Assembly: GCF_000426745.1 (NCBI RefSeq)
Contig: NZ_AUFY01000018.1
Location: 1 to 35,071, forward strand
Origin: Veillonella montpellierensis DSM 17217
GTDB taxonomy: Bacteria; Bacillota; Negativicutes; Veillonellales; Veillonellaceae
Reading direction: 5' to 3'
DNA length: 35,071 nucleotides
Positions within the stretch are counted from its first letter, which is position 1, and each line of letters opens with the position of its first letter. Position numbers and translations under genes: made by a program. Of the stretch, positions 26,837-34,974 are shown piece after piece. A model generated the notes under the pieces. That model was not told where the DNA came from and did not search any database. It worked only from the letters and a program-made list of their open reading frames with translations.

Positions 26837-27289
26837 ATGAATTTAAAGAAAAAAGTTATGTCATTAGCAGTTATTGGTGCTATGAGTGCAGTAGCAGTGG
26901 CTAGTGCTGCCAATATTGGTTTTGTAAATATTAATCAAGTAGTAAGTTCTTATCCTGGATACGGCGCTATTGAATTACAAATTCAAGCGGTAGAAAAAAA
27001 TTATAAACCTAAAATTGAAAAAGAATACAATGCTATTAATAAATTGGAAGAATCCAAACGTGAAGCTGCATTTAATGAAAAAGTTGTACCATTAAATCAA
27101 CAAGCACAAAGCGAAATTAATAAAATTATTAATCCAATGATGACTGATATTGCAGGTCGTATCGATACGATCCGTAAAGGAAAATCTATTGATGTTGTAG
27201 TAGATAATCCATATGCAGTTATTTCTGCTGATGCAAATAGTCAAGTAATTAATATTACTAATGATGTGATTGCTACATTGAAAAAATAA
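26837..27289 (+). CDS. ompH: OmpH/Skp family periplasmic chaperone
   Basis: A 150-residue exported protein. Start at ATG 26837: GGAGG is 8 nt upstream, whereas ATG 26831 would be too close. Signal peptide MNLKKKVMSLAVIGAMSAVA to VASA, then mature ANIGFVNINQVVSSYPGY, the typical OmpH opening. A helical arm follows (about 45-100), rich in Lys/Glu/Gln. The C-terminal VVVDNPYAVISADANSQVINIT is the family's closing beta segment. Skp-type proteins hold outer-membrane proteins soluble in the periplasm, so this gene supports a diderm cell. It has its own promoter and a strong terminator. Confidence 0.9.
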   Translation: MNLKKKVMSLAVIGAMSAVAVASAANIGFVNINQVVSSYPGYGAIELQIQAVEKNYKPKIEKEYNAINKLEESKREAAFNEKVVPLNQQAQSEINKIINPMMTDIAGRIDTIRKGKSIDVVVDNPYAVISADANSQVINITNDVIATLKK

Positions 27290-27307
27290 TATAAAAATTA
27301 ATAGCGC

Positions 27308-27346
27308 AAATTGCCCTAGACCACATAGGTCTAGGGCAATTTTTTT
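27308..27346. terminator. Strong rho-independent terminator after ompH
   Basis: AAATTGCCCTAGACC (27308-27322) pairs perfectly with GGTCTAGGGCAATTT (27328-27342) around ACATA, followed by more T. A 15-bp GC-containing stem. Confidence 0.95.
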
Positions 27347-27599
27347 AGGTTCTATAGCTTTTATAGTATCTAGTGGTTAATGCGTAATTAAGCACAGTCT
27401 ATAGTGATATCGGTTCCTTTATAGGGAGATGTTTTGGTAGCATTTAGTGTGTTAAAAGCAGTACATAACGACATCGGCTACTTTGTAGTGTGTATTTCTG
27501 GACTTAATGTGTTGCGTATACTAGGCTTATTCTATAAAGAAAATTCATTCTATTTTAGTTAACTATATAAGAAACGAATATAATGTATAAGCGTAGCAA
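27347..27599. other. Spacer between convergent genes
   Basis: No gene seen. Two loosely similar segments of about 45-48 bases (27406-27453 and 27470-27513; GATATCGG/GACATCGG at the start, AGTGTGTT/AATGTGTT at the end) may be an old duplication. No terminator for the minus-strand cupin gene was recognised. Confidence 0.35.
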
Positions 27600-27884
27600 T
27601 TATTTTTTTAACAGGGTCACAATGCATTCTCCATCGTCTATAAACTTAGCTTGTATAAAATTCGTGCCATCAAAGCGTAGCACCATACCAGCACTGAGTG
27701 TATGGTCTTCCACTTCATTAAGTGTTACAAGGATAGTACCTCGTATAACGGTAAATAAAATCGTATAATCTGGATGATTATGCTTTTCTATAGTGTCACT
27801 TGCATTACCTACTTTTTTTATGACTGTATACTGCTTTTCTTGGAACATGGTTCCTGACTCATGTTTTTCAATACCTAGAGACAT
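27600..27884 (-). CDS. Small cupin-domain protein
   Basis: A 94-residue single-cupin protein. I start it at ATG 27884 (MSLGIEKHESG), which AAGGAGTG precedes. The beta-barrel pattern includes HNHPDYTILFTVIRGTILVT near 38-57 and HTLSAGMVLRFDG near 64-76. The HxH in HNHPD could bind metal, but the usual downstream His of cupin motif 2 is not obvious. It is the last gene of a tight three-gene operon, only 4 bases after the unknown protein. That suggests a role (binding, sensing or small-molecule handling) linked to the siroheme enzyme, but no function can be named. Confidence 0.75.
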   Translation of the reverse strand: MSLGIEKHESGTMFQEKQYTVIKKVGNASDTIEKHNHPDYTILFTVIRGTILVTLNEVEDHTLSAGMVLRFDGTNFIQAKFIDDGECIVTLLKK

Positions 27885-27888
27885 AGTA

Positions 27889-28554
27889 TCACTCCTTTTT
27901 AATTGTATAAATAGGTTCACCATTATCTTCGGTGACGGTAAATGTATGGGTTGGACTTAATTCTTTTACAAAGGATTCAAACCAAGTTTGGTACGCTAAG
28001 GCCATAAATTTAGGGTCTACGCCTGCTGTTTTCCAGTATGGTAATTGCAATCGATGATTACCTATCCAGCTAAAGGTATCTGCTGTTTGGGTGATGATTT
28101 GATCACCACCATCACAAGGCATACCGTTTACGTAAAAGTTTTGTAATTCCTTATAAATCGTTTCAGCTGTTATCGGTGAAAGTTGTTCTTTTGCAATGGC
28201 AGCACAAGCTTTACCTTGTACAGCAAAGGATGCTAGTATGGCGGAAATTGTTGGCAACGCTTGTTTACCATCTACACAATCTAATAAATCCTTGATGAAA
28301 GTGGCTTCTCGCACAGAGGCAATTTGTATTTGGTTAGATAACCAACCATGGATATTACTGTGATCAATTATAGTTTCCAGTGGCGTAGTTGGATCAATGG
28401 GTGCACCATATGTATCGAGTGACATTTGATGTAATTCATCGGACAAGCTATCGATTACCGTGCGAGTTCGATCTGCAATTAATTGTTCTCTCGTTACAAT
28501 CAATTGAATTTTTTTGTATAACCAATAATGAATATGACCTAGTGTTGCTGACAT
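27889..28554 (-). CDS. Unrecognised protein with internal repeat, in siroheme-reductase operon
   Basis: A 221-residue protein I do not recognise. ATG 28554 is preceded by AAAGGAGC and lies one base after the stop of the reductase gene, so translation is almost certainly coupled. There is an internal duplication: IHYWLYKKIQLIVTRE (residues 8-23) and IHGWLSNQIQIASVRE (68-83), exactly 60 residues apart, sharing IHxWLxxxIQxxxxRE. The C-terminal part has MPCDGGDQ near 146-153 and an aromatic-rich stretch (SWIGNHRLQLPYW, then YQTWFESFVKEL). There is no signal peptide or membrane segment, so it is probably cytosolic. The conserved His/Trp pairs invite a ligand- or cofactor-binding guess, which is only inference. 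Confidence 0.75.
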   Translation of the reverse strand: MSATLGHIHYWLYKKIQLIVTREQLIADRTRTVIDSLSDELHQMSLDTYGAPIDPTTPLETIIDHSNIHGWLSNQIQIASVREATFIKDLLDCVDGKQALPTISAILASFAVQGKACAAIAKEQLSPITAETIYKELQNFYVNGMPCDGGDQIITQTADTFSWIGNHRLQLPYWKTAGVDPKFMALAYQTWFESFVKELSPTHTFTVTEDNGEPIYTIKKE

Positions 28555-28555
28555 G

Positions 28556-29758
28556 TTATGCTCCTTTTCGTTCATTTAATTCATCGACTAAGTGAGTCAC
28601 ATCAAAACCATGAATTTGCGCAGCTTGCCATAGCGGTTCTGCCGTAGAAGAAGGACAACCAAGGCAACCCATTCCTTTATCTTGTAGATAAGGTACTACT
28701 TCTGGGTAAATGTGGACAATGTCACGAATGATAGTATCTTTGGTAATCGGTTCACCTTTTTGTAGCGGTTTAGCTTGATCTGGTTCTAGTAATGTTGCAC
28801 GCACACTATTTAACTTGGATACCAAGTCGTATACATTCACACCGTGGATATGGGCCGCTTGCGATAATGGCTCTGCTGTAGAAGAAGGGCAACCAAGGCA
28901 GCCCATTCCCATATCTTGTAAAATGGGTACGCAATCAGGATAGGTATCCACAATATCGCGAATGATTGTATCCGGTGTAATAATAGGATACTTGGCGTTT
29001 ACATCGTCCATAGTAGGTGCTACTTTGGCCGTTGTTACCACTTCTTCTATATCGCTTGTAGTAGTGCTTTCAGATTCTATAGGCGCTCTATATTGCATAT
29101 AATCAGGGCTCAATACTGCTTGTTTGAAAGTTTCTAACCCAATGCGATCGATAAATTCTCCTACACGTTCAATTTGTGCCTGTTCCTTGTAATAGTTTAT
29201 CATGCGATCCACAATGATTAACACATCTGATTCATTTGGCACGTGGGCAATGAGTTTCCCAAGGCGTGGATGAGCACCACCGCTACCGCCTGCATAGATG
29301 GACCAACCATTAACAGATCCGATAATACCAATATCTTTTAAAGCGCCTTCCGTACAAGAGTTAGGACATCCAGATACAGACATTTTTACCTTTGAAGGCA
29401 TTTCAAGGGACGTGTATTTTTTTTCTAGTTGCATACCGAGTTTTACACTGTCTTGTTTTGCTCGTTTACAAAAAGTGGTACCTGGGCACATGGTAACGGA
29501 GCGTACACGATTCGCTACAGTGTAGGCTGGTTTCATACCTAGCATAGCCCAAGCATCATTGACATCTTCTGCTCGTAAGCCAGTAATCATAATTCGTTGT
29601 GCGCCAGTTATTTTCAAGGTAACTTTATATTTGTTAGCCACATCGATAAATTTTTGTAATAGAGCAGGTTGCACAAAGCCGCCTGGAATGCGAGGCGTAA
29701 TGGCATAGCGCCGTTGACCATTTCTAATTCGTTGTAAGTTTGCTGCAATTTGTGACAT
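28556..29758 (-). CDS. Siroheme/4Fe-4S nitrite-sulfite reductase-like protein with two C-terminal redox-disulfide domains
   Basis: A 400-residue cytosolic redox protein. Residues about 15-220 form one nitrite/sulfite-reductase half-repeat. It has a ferredoxin-like N-terminal part (ITPRIPGGFVQP) and then the siroheme/4Fe-4S ligands C91-x5-C97 (CPGTTFC) and C131-x3-C135 (CPNSC). Full assimilatory enzymes carry two such halves; this is the small single-lobe type. After a linker come two copies of a domain of about 60 residues (259-318 and 337-396). Each contains DTIIRDIV...YP...MGCLGCPSSTAEPL with a CxxC (C287/C290, C365/C368). They match the DUF1858 / hybrid-cluster-protein-associated redox disulfide family. 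AAAGGA precedes ATG 29758. It leads a three-gene operon. Substrate (sulfite, nitrite or other) is unresolved. Confidence 0.85.
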   Translation of the reverse strand: MSQIAANLQRIRNGQRRYAITPRIPGGFVQPALLQKFIDVANKYKVTLKITGAQRIMITGLRAEDVNDAWAMLGMKPAYTVANRVRSVTMCPGTTFCKRAKQDSVKLGMQLEKKYTSLEMPSKVKMSVSGCPNSCTEGALKDIGIIGSVNGWSIYAGGSGGAHPRLGKLIAHVPNESDVLIIVDRMINYYKEQAQIERVGEFIDRIGLETFKQAVLSPDYMQYRAPIESESTTTSDIEEVVTTAKVAPTMDDVNAKYPIITPDTIIRDIVDTYPDCVPILQDMGMGCLGCPSSTAEPLSQAAHIHGVNVYDLVSKLNSVRATLLEPDQAKPLQKGEPITKDTIIRDIVHIYPEVVPYLQDKGMGCLGCPSSTAEPLWQAAQIHGFDVTHLVDELNERKGA

Positions 29759-29848
29759 AGTACATCCTTTCTTCAGTAACTACTACTGATTCTTCTGCGA
29801 TTGCCGTAGCCTATATGTTATATAGAAATATTCTGTATTGATATACTT

Positions 29849-29854
29849 AGTATA
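29849..29854 (-). promoter_or_regulatory. -10 element of the siroheme-reductase operon promoter
   Basis: TATACT on the minus strand, with predicted start at about 29842 and an 84-base leader. No good -35 is present at the right spacing, as expected of an activator-dependent promoter. A GATATAC/GTATATC inverted repeat overlaps it. Confidence 0.5.
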
Positions 29855-29873
29855 TCGTATTTTATCAGTATTG

Positions 29874-29893
29874 TATGTTGCCATGGCAACATA
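29874..29893. promoter_or_regulatory. Perfect 20-bp palindrome, probable CRP/FNR-family activator site
   Basis: TATGTTGCCATGGCAACATA is its own reverse complement. It has the TGTTG-N6-CAACA layout of CRP/FNR-family operators. Its centre is 41.5 bases upstream of the start site predicted from TATACT at 29849-29854, the class II activator position. It faces the siroheme-reductase operon; the divergent sfsA gene starts about 170 bases away on the other side. Confidence 0.65.
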
Positions 29894-30064
29894 TGAATAT
29901 TTTTTATTAGGTATTTGCTATTCGCTTTCATAATTATTATATAGTATGATAGTCGAATAGGCTAATCAGTTATTATTATGATAGGATATGTATATACTAG
30001 GAGTAGAAGAAAGTTACATTGCTAGCACGTAGTATGAACTGTAGGGATGAATAAGGAGATTATT

Positions 30065-31213
30065 ATGAAAGTATTATATGATACCGTATATAAGGCGACG
30101 TTTATAGAACGACTTAATCGTTTTGTCGTTTCTGTAGCCTTAGATGGCATACCCGTATTAGCCCATTTGCCAAATCCAGGACGTATGTGGGAATTACTTT
30201 TTACGGGGGTGACTATGTATATTGTGCCCCATGATAAAGTAGGGGCGAAAACACAGTACCGAGTGATTGGCATTGATCGTGATGGCATTCCCATTATGTT
30301 GGATACCAATTATAGTAATGATGTGGCGGAGTACCTACTTTCCCATCAGCTCATTCCTGGATGGGAAGAATGGTCTGTCGTGCGACGCGAATATACGGTA
30401 GGGCATAGTCGATTTGATTTACTGTTGACGAATGCTAAGAAGGAACAATTTTTATTAGAAGTAAAATCTTGCACCTTGTTTAGTGAAAGGGGCGCCATGT
30501 TTCCCGATGCGATTACTGAGCGTGGGAGAAAACATCTATTGCATTTAGAGGCGTTACAACAAGAGGGGTATCATACGGGCGTATTATTTTTAGTGCAATG
30601 GGAAAAGGCAGAATGGTTTTTGCCTGATTACCATACGGATTTAGCATTTGCTACTACATTTCAGCAAGTGGCCCCTCACCTTGACTGGAAAGCGGTCGCT
30701 TTGCGTTGGAATGAGCAATTCACCATGCCGCATGTAGTTCGCATATGTCATTATGAACCAGCTGTAATCGCACAAGAAGCTAAGGATGCAGGTGATTATA
30801 TCATTGTTATGCATTTACCAACAGATGCGTCAATCACTATTGGTAACAAGGGGACCATGTTTTTTAAACAAGGCTACTATATGTATGTAGGATCAGCTAA
30901 AGCCAATTTGAAAAAACGCATAGAACGACATACACGAAAGCGCAAAAAAATGCATTGGCATTTAGATTATTTTCGTGGCCATTGTGAAATCGTCGCTACT
31001 ATTCCAGTGCGGACAGCCTCTGATTTAGAATGTGAATTAGCACAGACATTGAAAGCGGTGACTGATTGGTTCATACCGGGTTTTGGTTGCTCCGACTGCC
31101 ATTGTGAAAGTCATTTATTCGGCATGCAAGATAATCCAATTCATAACAAATTATTTATGAAAGTTGTTGAAGATATGCGCATGAATCGGTTAGACTCACT
31201 GATAGAAAGATAG
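30065..31213 (+). CDS. sfsA: SfsA nuclease-family protein fused to a DUF123 (GIY-YIG-like) domain
   Basis: A 382-residue fusion. Start at ATG 30065 (MKVLYDTVYK), six bases after GGAG; ATG 30047 lacks a good signal. Residues about 1-225 are SfsA: AHLPNPGRM near 32-40, HSRFDLLL near 113-120 and FLLEVKSCTLF near 129-139, a PD-(D/E)xK-like nuclease core. Residues about 255-365 match DUF123: GYYMYVGSAKANLKKRIERH, KMHWHLDYF and the cysteine/histidine-rich GCSDCHCESHLFG. Such domains resemble GIY-YIG nucleases and are also found fused to endonuclease III in archaea. This suggests a two-headed nucleic-acid enzyme; the substrate is not known. The stop codon lies inside an octanucleotide repeat. Confidence 0.88.
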   Translation: MKVLYDTVYKATFIERLNRFVVSVALDGIPVLAHLPNPGRMWELLFTGVTMYIVPHDKVGAKTQYRVIGIDRDGIPIMLDTNYSNDVAEYLLSHQLIPGWEEWSVVRREYTVGHSRFDLLLTNAKKEQFLLEVKSCTLFSERGAMFPDAITERGRKHLLHLEALQQEGYHTGVLFLVQWEKAEWFLPDYHTDLAFATTFQQVAPHLDWKAVALRWNEQFTMPHVVRICHYEPAVIAQEAKDAGDYIIVMHLPTDASITIGNKGTMFFKQGYYMYVGSAKANLKKRIERHTRKRKKMHWHLDYFRGHCEIVATIPVRTASDLECELAQTLKAVTDWFIPGFGCSDCHCESHLFGMQDNPIHNKLFMKVVEDMRMNRLDSLIER

Positions 31214-31352
31214 AAAGATAGAAAGATAGAAAGATAGAAAGATAGAAAGATAGAAAGATAGAAAGATAGAAAGATAGAAAGATAGAAAGATAGAAAGATA
31301 GAAAGTTAGAAAGATAGAAAGGTAGAAAGGTAGAAAGGTAGAAAGATAGAAG
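31201..31352. repeat. Octanucleotide tandem repeat (GATAGAAA)n
   Basis: Eighteen complete 8-base units plus a variant: GATAGAAA fourteen times, GTTAGAAA once (31305-31312), GGTAGAAA three times (31321-31344), then GATAGAAG. The first units supply the last codons and the stop of the SfsA fusion gene. Such a perfect array should be prone to slippage and length variation. Confidence 0.97.
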
Positions 31353-31882
31353 GCTTTGTTTCTGTAGGCTGTCATTGGAATAAGAAAAATGCATACAAGA
31401 GGATACTATGCCTATTTTATGGAAAAAAGGATGAGTAGATAAGGCAGTCTATATTTATAAGTGGTAGGTACGATAGTGGTATATCCTGTATCAAATAGAT
31501 AGATTCTGCTGATGCGACAAATGACGATCAGCGTGGTATAGAGTGCACTTAATGGCAGTATTGGATGGTATCCTTTAGTAAAGTAGTACATAGTGTACTA
31601 AATTAGATAGATTATGACGTGAGATTATGTAAGTGAAGTATCTGTGTACATACTGTATGAAATAGTAAGAGCTTAGGCTGAGCAAGTCGATTGAAGTGAG
31701 TGCATATATGTGTTGACGATTAAGTCATAGTTATAAAATATGTAACACATGTGTTGATAACCAAGGTAACTAAAAAAACATATATACCGGTACATACTGA
31801 CAAGCTTGACAGTATAATGGTATAATATAAGGTAGATTAATTGACTTTTATACTAGATGATAAGAACAAATGAGGTGGAACT
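31353..31882 (+). promoter_or_regulatory. Spacer upstream of gyrA, with candidate promoter
   Basis: About 530 bases without a gene. The only clear element is CTGACA (about 31798-31803), an 18-nt spacer and TATAAT ahead of gyrA. TTGACA and a second TATAAT in the same 35 bases are not at usable spacing with each other. No terminator after the octanucleotide array was recognised. Confidence 0.4.
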
Positions 31883-34348
31883 GTGGAGGAAACGAACTGG
31901 AGTCATGGCAAAATAACGCCTGTCCAAATCGATAAAGAAATGAAAAGTGCCTATATAGATTATGCGATGAGTGTAATCGTTATGCGTGCATTACCAGATG
32001 TTCGTGATGGTCTTAAACCAGTTCATCGTCGTATTTTATATGCGATGCATGAAACAGGTATGACCCCGAATAAACCTTATAAAAAATCGGCTCGTATCGT
32101 AGGTGACGTATTAGGTAAATATCATCCACATGGAGATAGTTCTGTTTATGATGCTACGGTTCGATTAGCGCAAGATTTTAATACGCGTTACCTAATGGTT
32201 GATGGGCATGGTAACTTTGGATCCATCGATGGTGATTCGGCGGCAGCTATGCGTTATACAGAAGTCCGTATGGCTAAAATTACGCAAGAAATGTTGGCCG
32301 ATATCGATAAAGAAACTGTTGATTTTATGCCTAACTATGATGAGTCTTTGCAAGAACCAACTGTATTGCCTGCCAAAGTGCCGAGTCTTTTAATTAACGG
32401 ATCGGCAGGTATCGCTGTAGGGATGGCAACGAATATTCCTCCTCATAATTTAGGAGAAGTAGCAGACGGATTGATTATGTTAATAGACAATCCGAATGTA
32501 ACCGTTGACGAATTAATGACAGCCATTAAAGGTCCAGACTTTCCAACAGGGGCATTAATTCTTGGGCGAGAAGGTATCAAAAAAGCGTACAGTACAGGTC
32601 GTGGCAGTATTAAAATGCGTGCGAAGGCGACCATTGAAGAAATGCCTAAAGGTAAGCATAAAATTGTGGTAACTGAAATACCATACCAAGTAAATAAAGC
32701 ACGAGTGATTGAAACGATTGCTTCCTTAAGTCGTGATAAAGTGATTGATGGTATTACCGCCTTGCGTGATGAAAGTGACCGTCAAGGATTGCGCATTGTG
32801 ATTGAATTGCGTGCCGATATACAACCGGATATCGTATTAAATAAACTTTATAAACATACACAATTACAAGATTCTTTTGGGGTTATCATGTTGGCGCTCG
32901 TTAACGGACATCCAAAAGTGTTAACGTTAAAAGAAGTATTAAATCATTACTTAACGCATCGATTAGAAGTTGTGGTGCGCCGCACTCAATTTGAATTACA
33001 AAAAGCAGAGGCGCGTGCTCATATTTTAGAGGGCTTATTGATTGCCTTAGATCATATTGATGAAGTGATTGCCACCATACGTAGTTCTCAAACCGATGAA
33101 ATCGCTAAACAGTCATTAATGACTCAATTTGGTTTATCCGATAAACAAGCGACTGCGATTTTAGATATGAGATTACGTCGCTTAACAGGCTTAGAACGTG
33201 AAAAAATTGAAGAAGAATATAAGGAATTACAACTATTGATTGCCGATTTGAAAGCAATTTTAGCAAGTGAAGCTCGTCAACGAGGTATCATCAAAGATGA
33301 ATTAGATGATATGAAGAAGAAATATGGTGATGCTCGTCGCAGTGAAATTACGATTGATACATCGGAGCTTAATATTGAAGACTTAATTGCTGATGAAGAA
33401 ATGGTGATTACCTTAACTAAACAAGGATATATTAAACGCATGAACGCTAATGTATATCGCAACCAACATAAAGGTGGTGTTGGTGTGGTAGGCATCAAGA
33501 CTAAAGAAGATGATTATGTGGCACAAATTATGCATGTTCGTACTCATAATACATTATTATTCTTTACCTCTACTGGGCGTAGTTATCGTTTGAAAGCTTA
33601 CGAAGTACCAGAAGCATCTAGCCGTAACTCTCGTGGCACAGCTATGGTCAATGTGTTGCCATTGAATGTAGGTGAACAAGTGACAACGATGATTAATTTA
33701 GAATCGGTAGATATGGATGCGAACTTGTTTATGGTGACTAAATACGGCGTATGCAAACGAACTAAAATCGAAGAGTACCAAAATATTCGTCGTAGTGGTT
33801 TAAATGCTATCAATCTAGATGAAGGAGATCGCTTAATTTCTGTTTGTATGACAACAGGTGGTCAAGACATCTTGATTGGCACTAAGAAAGGTATCGCTAT
33901 TCGCTTTAATGAAGAAGATGCACGATTATTAAAACGGGCAGCACACGGTGTGCGAGGAATTAACTTAAATGCTGGTGATGAAGTTGTAGGAGCTGGCGTG
34001 TTTACTGGCAACGATGAACATGTTCAAATCTTTACAATTAGCGAAGAAGGATTTGCAAAACGCAATGATATTAGTGCGTACACATTGCAAAAACGTGGTG
34101 GTAAAGGTTCTAAAAACTTTAGAATTACCGATAAAACAGGAGATGTTGTAGCCGTAGAAGTAGTAAGAAATGATGATGAAGTGATGATTATTTCTGAACA
34201 AGGCAAAATTATTCGTTTTAACACTACGGACATTGCAGTGAAAAAAAGTAAAGCCGTTTCTGGTGTGAAAACACAAAATTTAGATAGCGGTGATAAAGTC
34301 GCATCTATTACGGTGATACCTGCTTCTGAAATAGAAGAAGATGAATAA
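31883..34348 (+). CDS. gyrA: DNA gyrase subunit A
   Basis: An 821-residue breakage-reunion subunit of gyrase; with GyrB it introduces negative supercoils. It starts at GTG 31883 with GAGGTGG just upstream. The catalytic tyrosine is Y125 in [10 protein letters not shown]. The quinolone-resistance region [10 protein letters not shown] keeps the sensitive-type Ser86 and Asp90. The C-terminal beta-pinwheel contains the GyrA box QKRGGKG, which separates gyrase from topoisomerase IV ParC. An acidic tail ends EIEEDE. It lies about 20.6 kb from gyrB on the same strand. Confidence 0.98.
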   Translation: MEETNWSHGKITPVQIDKEMKSAYIDYAMSVIVMRALPDVRDGLKPVHRRILYAMHETGMTPNKPYKKSARIVGDVLGKYHPHGDSSVYDATVRLAQDFNTRYLMVDGHGNFGSIDGDSAAAMRYTEVRMAKITQEMLADIDKETVDFMPNYDESLQEPTVLPAKVPSLLINGSAGIAVGMATNIPPHNLGEVADGLIMLIDNPNVTVDELMTAIKGPDFPTGALILGREGIKKAYSTGRGSIKMRAKATIEEMPKGKHKIVVTEIPYQVNKARVIETIASLSRDKVIDGITALRDESDRQGLRIVIELRADIQPDIVLNKLYKHTQLQDSFGVIMLALVNGHPKVLTLKEVLNHYLTHRLEVVVRRTQFELQKAEARAHILEGLLIALDHIDEVIATIRSSQTDEIAKQSLMTQFGLSDKQATAILDMRLRRLTGLEREKIEEEYKELQLLIADLKAILASEARQRGIIKDELDDMKKKYGDARRSEITIDTSELNIEDLIADEEMVITLTKQGYIKRMNANVYRNQHKGGVGVVGIKTKEDDYVAQIMHVRTHNTLLFFTSTGRSYRLKAYEVPEASSRNSRGTAMVNVLPLNVGEQVTTMINLESVDMDANLFMVTKYGVCKRTKIEEYQNIRRSGLNAINLDEGDRLISVCMTTGGQDILIGTKKGIAIRFNEEDARLLKRAAHGVRGINLNAGDEVVGAGVFTGNDEHVQIFTISEEGFAKRNDISAYTLQKRGGKGSKNFRITDKTGDVVAVEVVRNDDEVMIISEQGKIIRFNTTDIAVKKSKAVSGVKTQNLDSGDKVASITVIPASEIEEDE

Positions 34349-34411
34349 TAATAGCATACACAAATAGATACGATAGATATGATACACTTTGTAGCATATA
34401 GAGTATGAATG

Positions 34412-34454
34412 CAATATGCAGAGGGGAGTACATGGTACAACCCTCTGCATATTG
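34412..34454 (+). terminator. Terminator after gyrA
   Basis: CAATATGCAGAGGG (34412-34425) pairs perfectly with CCCTCTGCATATTG (34441-34454) around a 15-base loop containing GTAC twice. The T-run is short, but the 14-bp stem is strong. Confidence 0.7.
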
Positions 34455-34655
34455 TTATATAGGTATCATTGTTGATGATTTATCGTATGAGAAGGCATGC
34501 GTTAGAACGCTCCGTATACAATTTTGTTATAGTGTGACTATACAATAGGTAGCGATGGCATCAAAGAGTAGAAACCTCGATAGGTCTTTCACATATGGTA
34601 TGTACGACGAAAATCGTTTGATGACTAGAGCCTATGGAAACTTATAAAAACCCCC

Positions 34656-34684
34656 TTGCAATTTATAGTCCAATAGGATACAAT
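34656..34684 (+). promoter_or_regulatory. rRNA promoter P1
   Basis: TTGCAA (34656-34661), 17-nt spacer, TACAAT (34679-34684), about 290 bases upstream of 16S. Confidence 0.7.
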
Positions 34685-34690
34685 ACTAAT

Positions 34691-34714
34691 ACAGTTCAGC
34701 CATGAGCTGTTTTA
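34691..34714 (+). terminator. Hairpin with T-run between the two rRNA promoters
   Basis: ACAGTTCA, loop GCCA and TGAGCTGT form an 8-bp stem (one G-T pair) followed by TTTT. It would act on P1 transcripts only and may be a leader attenuator or pause site. Confidence 0.4.
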
Positions 34715-34769
34715 ATTTGCTTGTCTAGAGAATATGTTCTGGATGAGCGAGAAAAATCATAAAAAGTTG

Positions 34770-34798
34770 TTGACAAGACATCTTGAAAATGATAAGAT
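34770..34798 (+). promoter_or_regulatory. rRNA promoter P2
   Basis: Perfect TTGACA (34770-34775), 17-nt spacer, TAAGAT (34793-34798), about 175 bases upstream of 16S. Tandem P1/P2 promoters are typical of rRNA operons. Confidence 0.75.
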
Positions 34799-34862
34799 AA
34801 TCAAGTCGTCGGTTGAAGAAATAGCGATAACAGATTTTTGAAAACTGAACAATATAAGGTAA

Positions 34863-34972
34863 ACATTACTAAGTAATGTACATATGCCAGAGTGCGGGTT
34901 TCGTAAGAAACCAACCAAAAAATTCAAGTTACGTAAGTAACAAAAACAAATGAGCTAGCAAATAGCTTCAAG
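34863..34972 (+). other. rRNA leader with serial small hairpins
   Basis: After P2 the leader contains ACATTA/TAATGT (34863-34879), GGTTTC-GTAA-GAAACC (34897-34912), GTTAC-GTAA-GTAAC (about 34927-34940) and AGCTA/TAGCT (about 34953-34967). These probably belong to the antitermination and processing region preceding 16S. No clear boxA was recognised. Confidence 0.5.
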
Positions 34973-34974
34973 GT

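Noticed and set aside
27406-27513. Pair of about 45-base similar segments as a structured RNA or element
   Set aside because: Similarity is loose and gapped, with no hairpin or promoter to support a function; mentioned only in the spacer entry.
31155-31394. 79-codon minus-strand frame with repeating SFYLSIFL
   Set aside because: Produced by the octanucleotide array (three units make eight codons); no ribosome-binding site, overlaps the end of sfsA.
31883-34348. ParC (topoisomerase IV) instead of GyrA
   Set aside because: The C-terminal GyrA box QKRGGKG and full beta-pinwheel identify gyrase.
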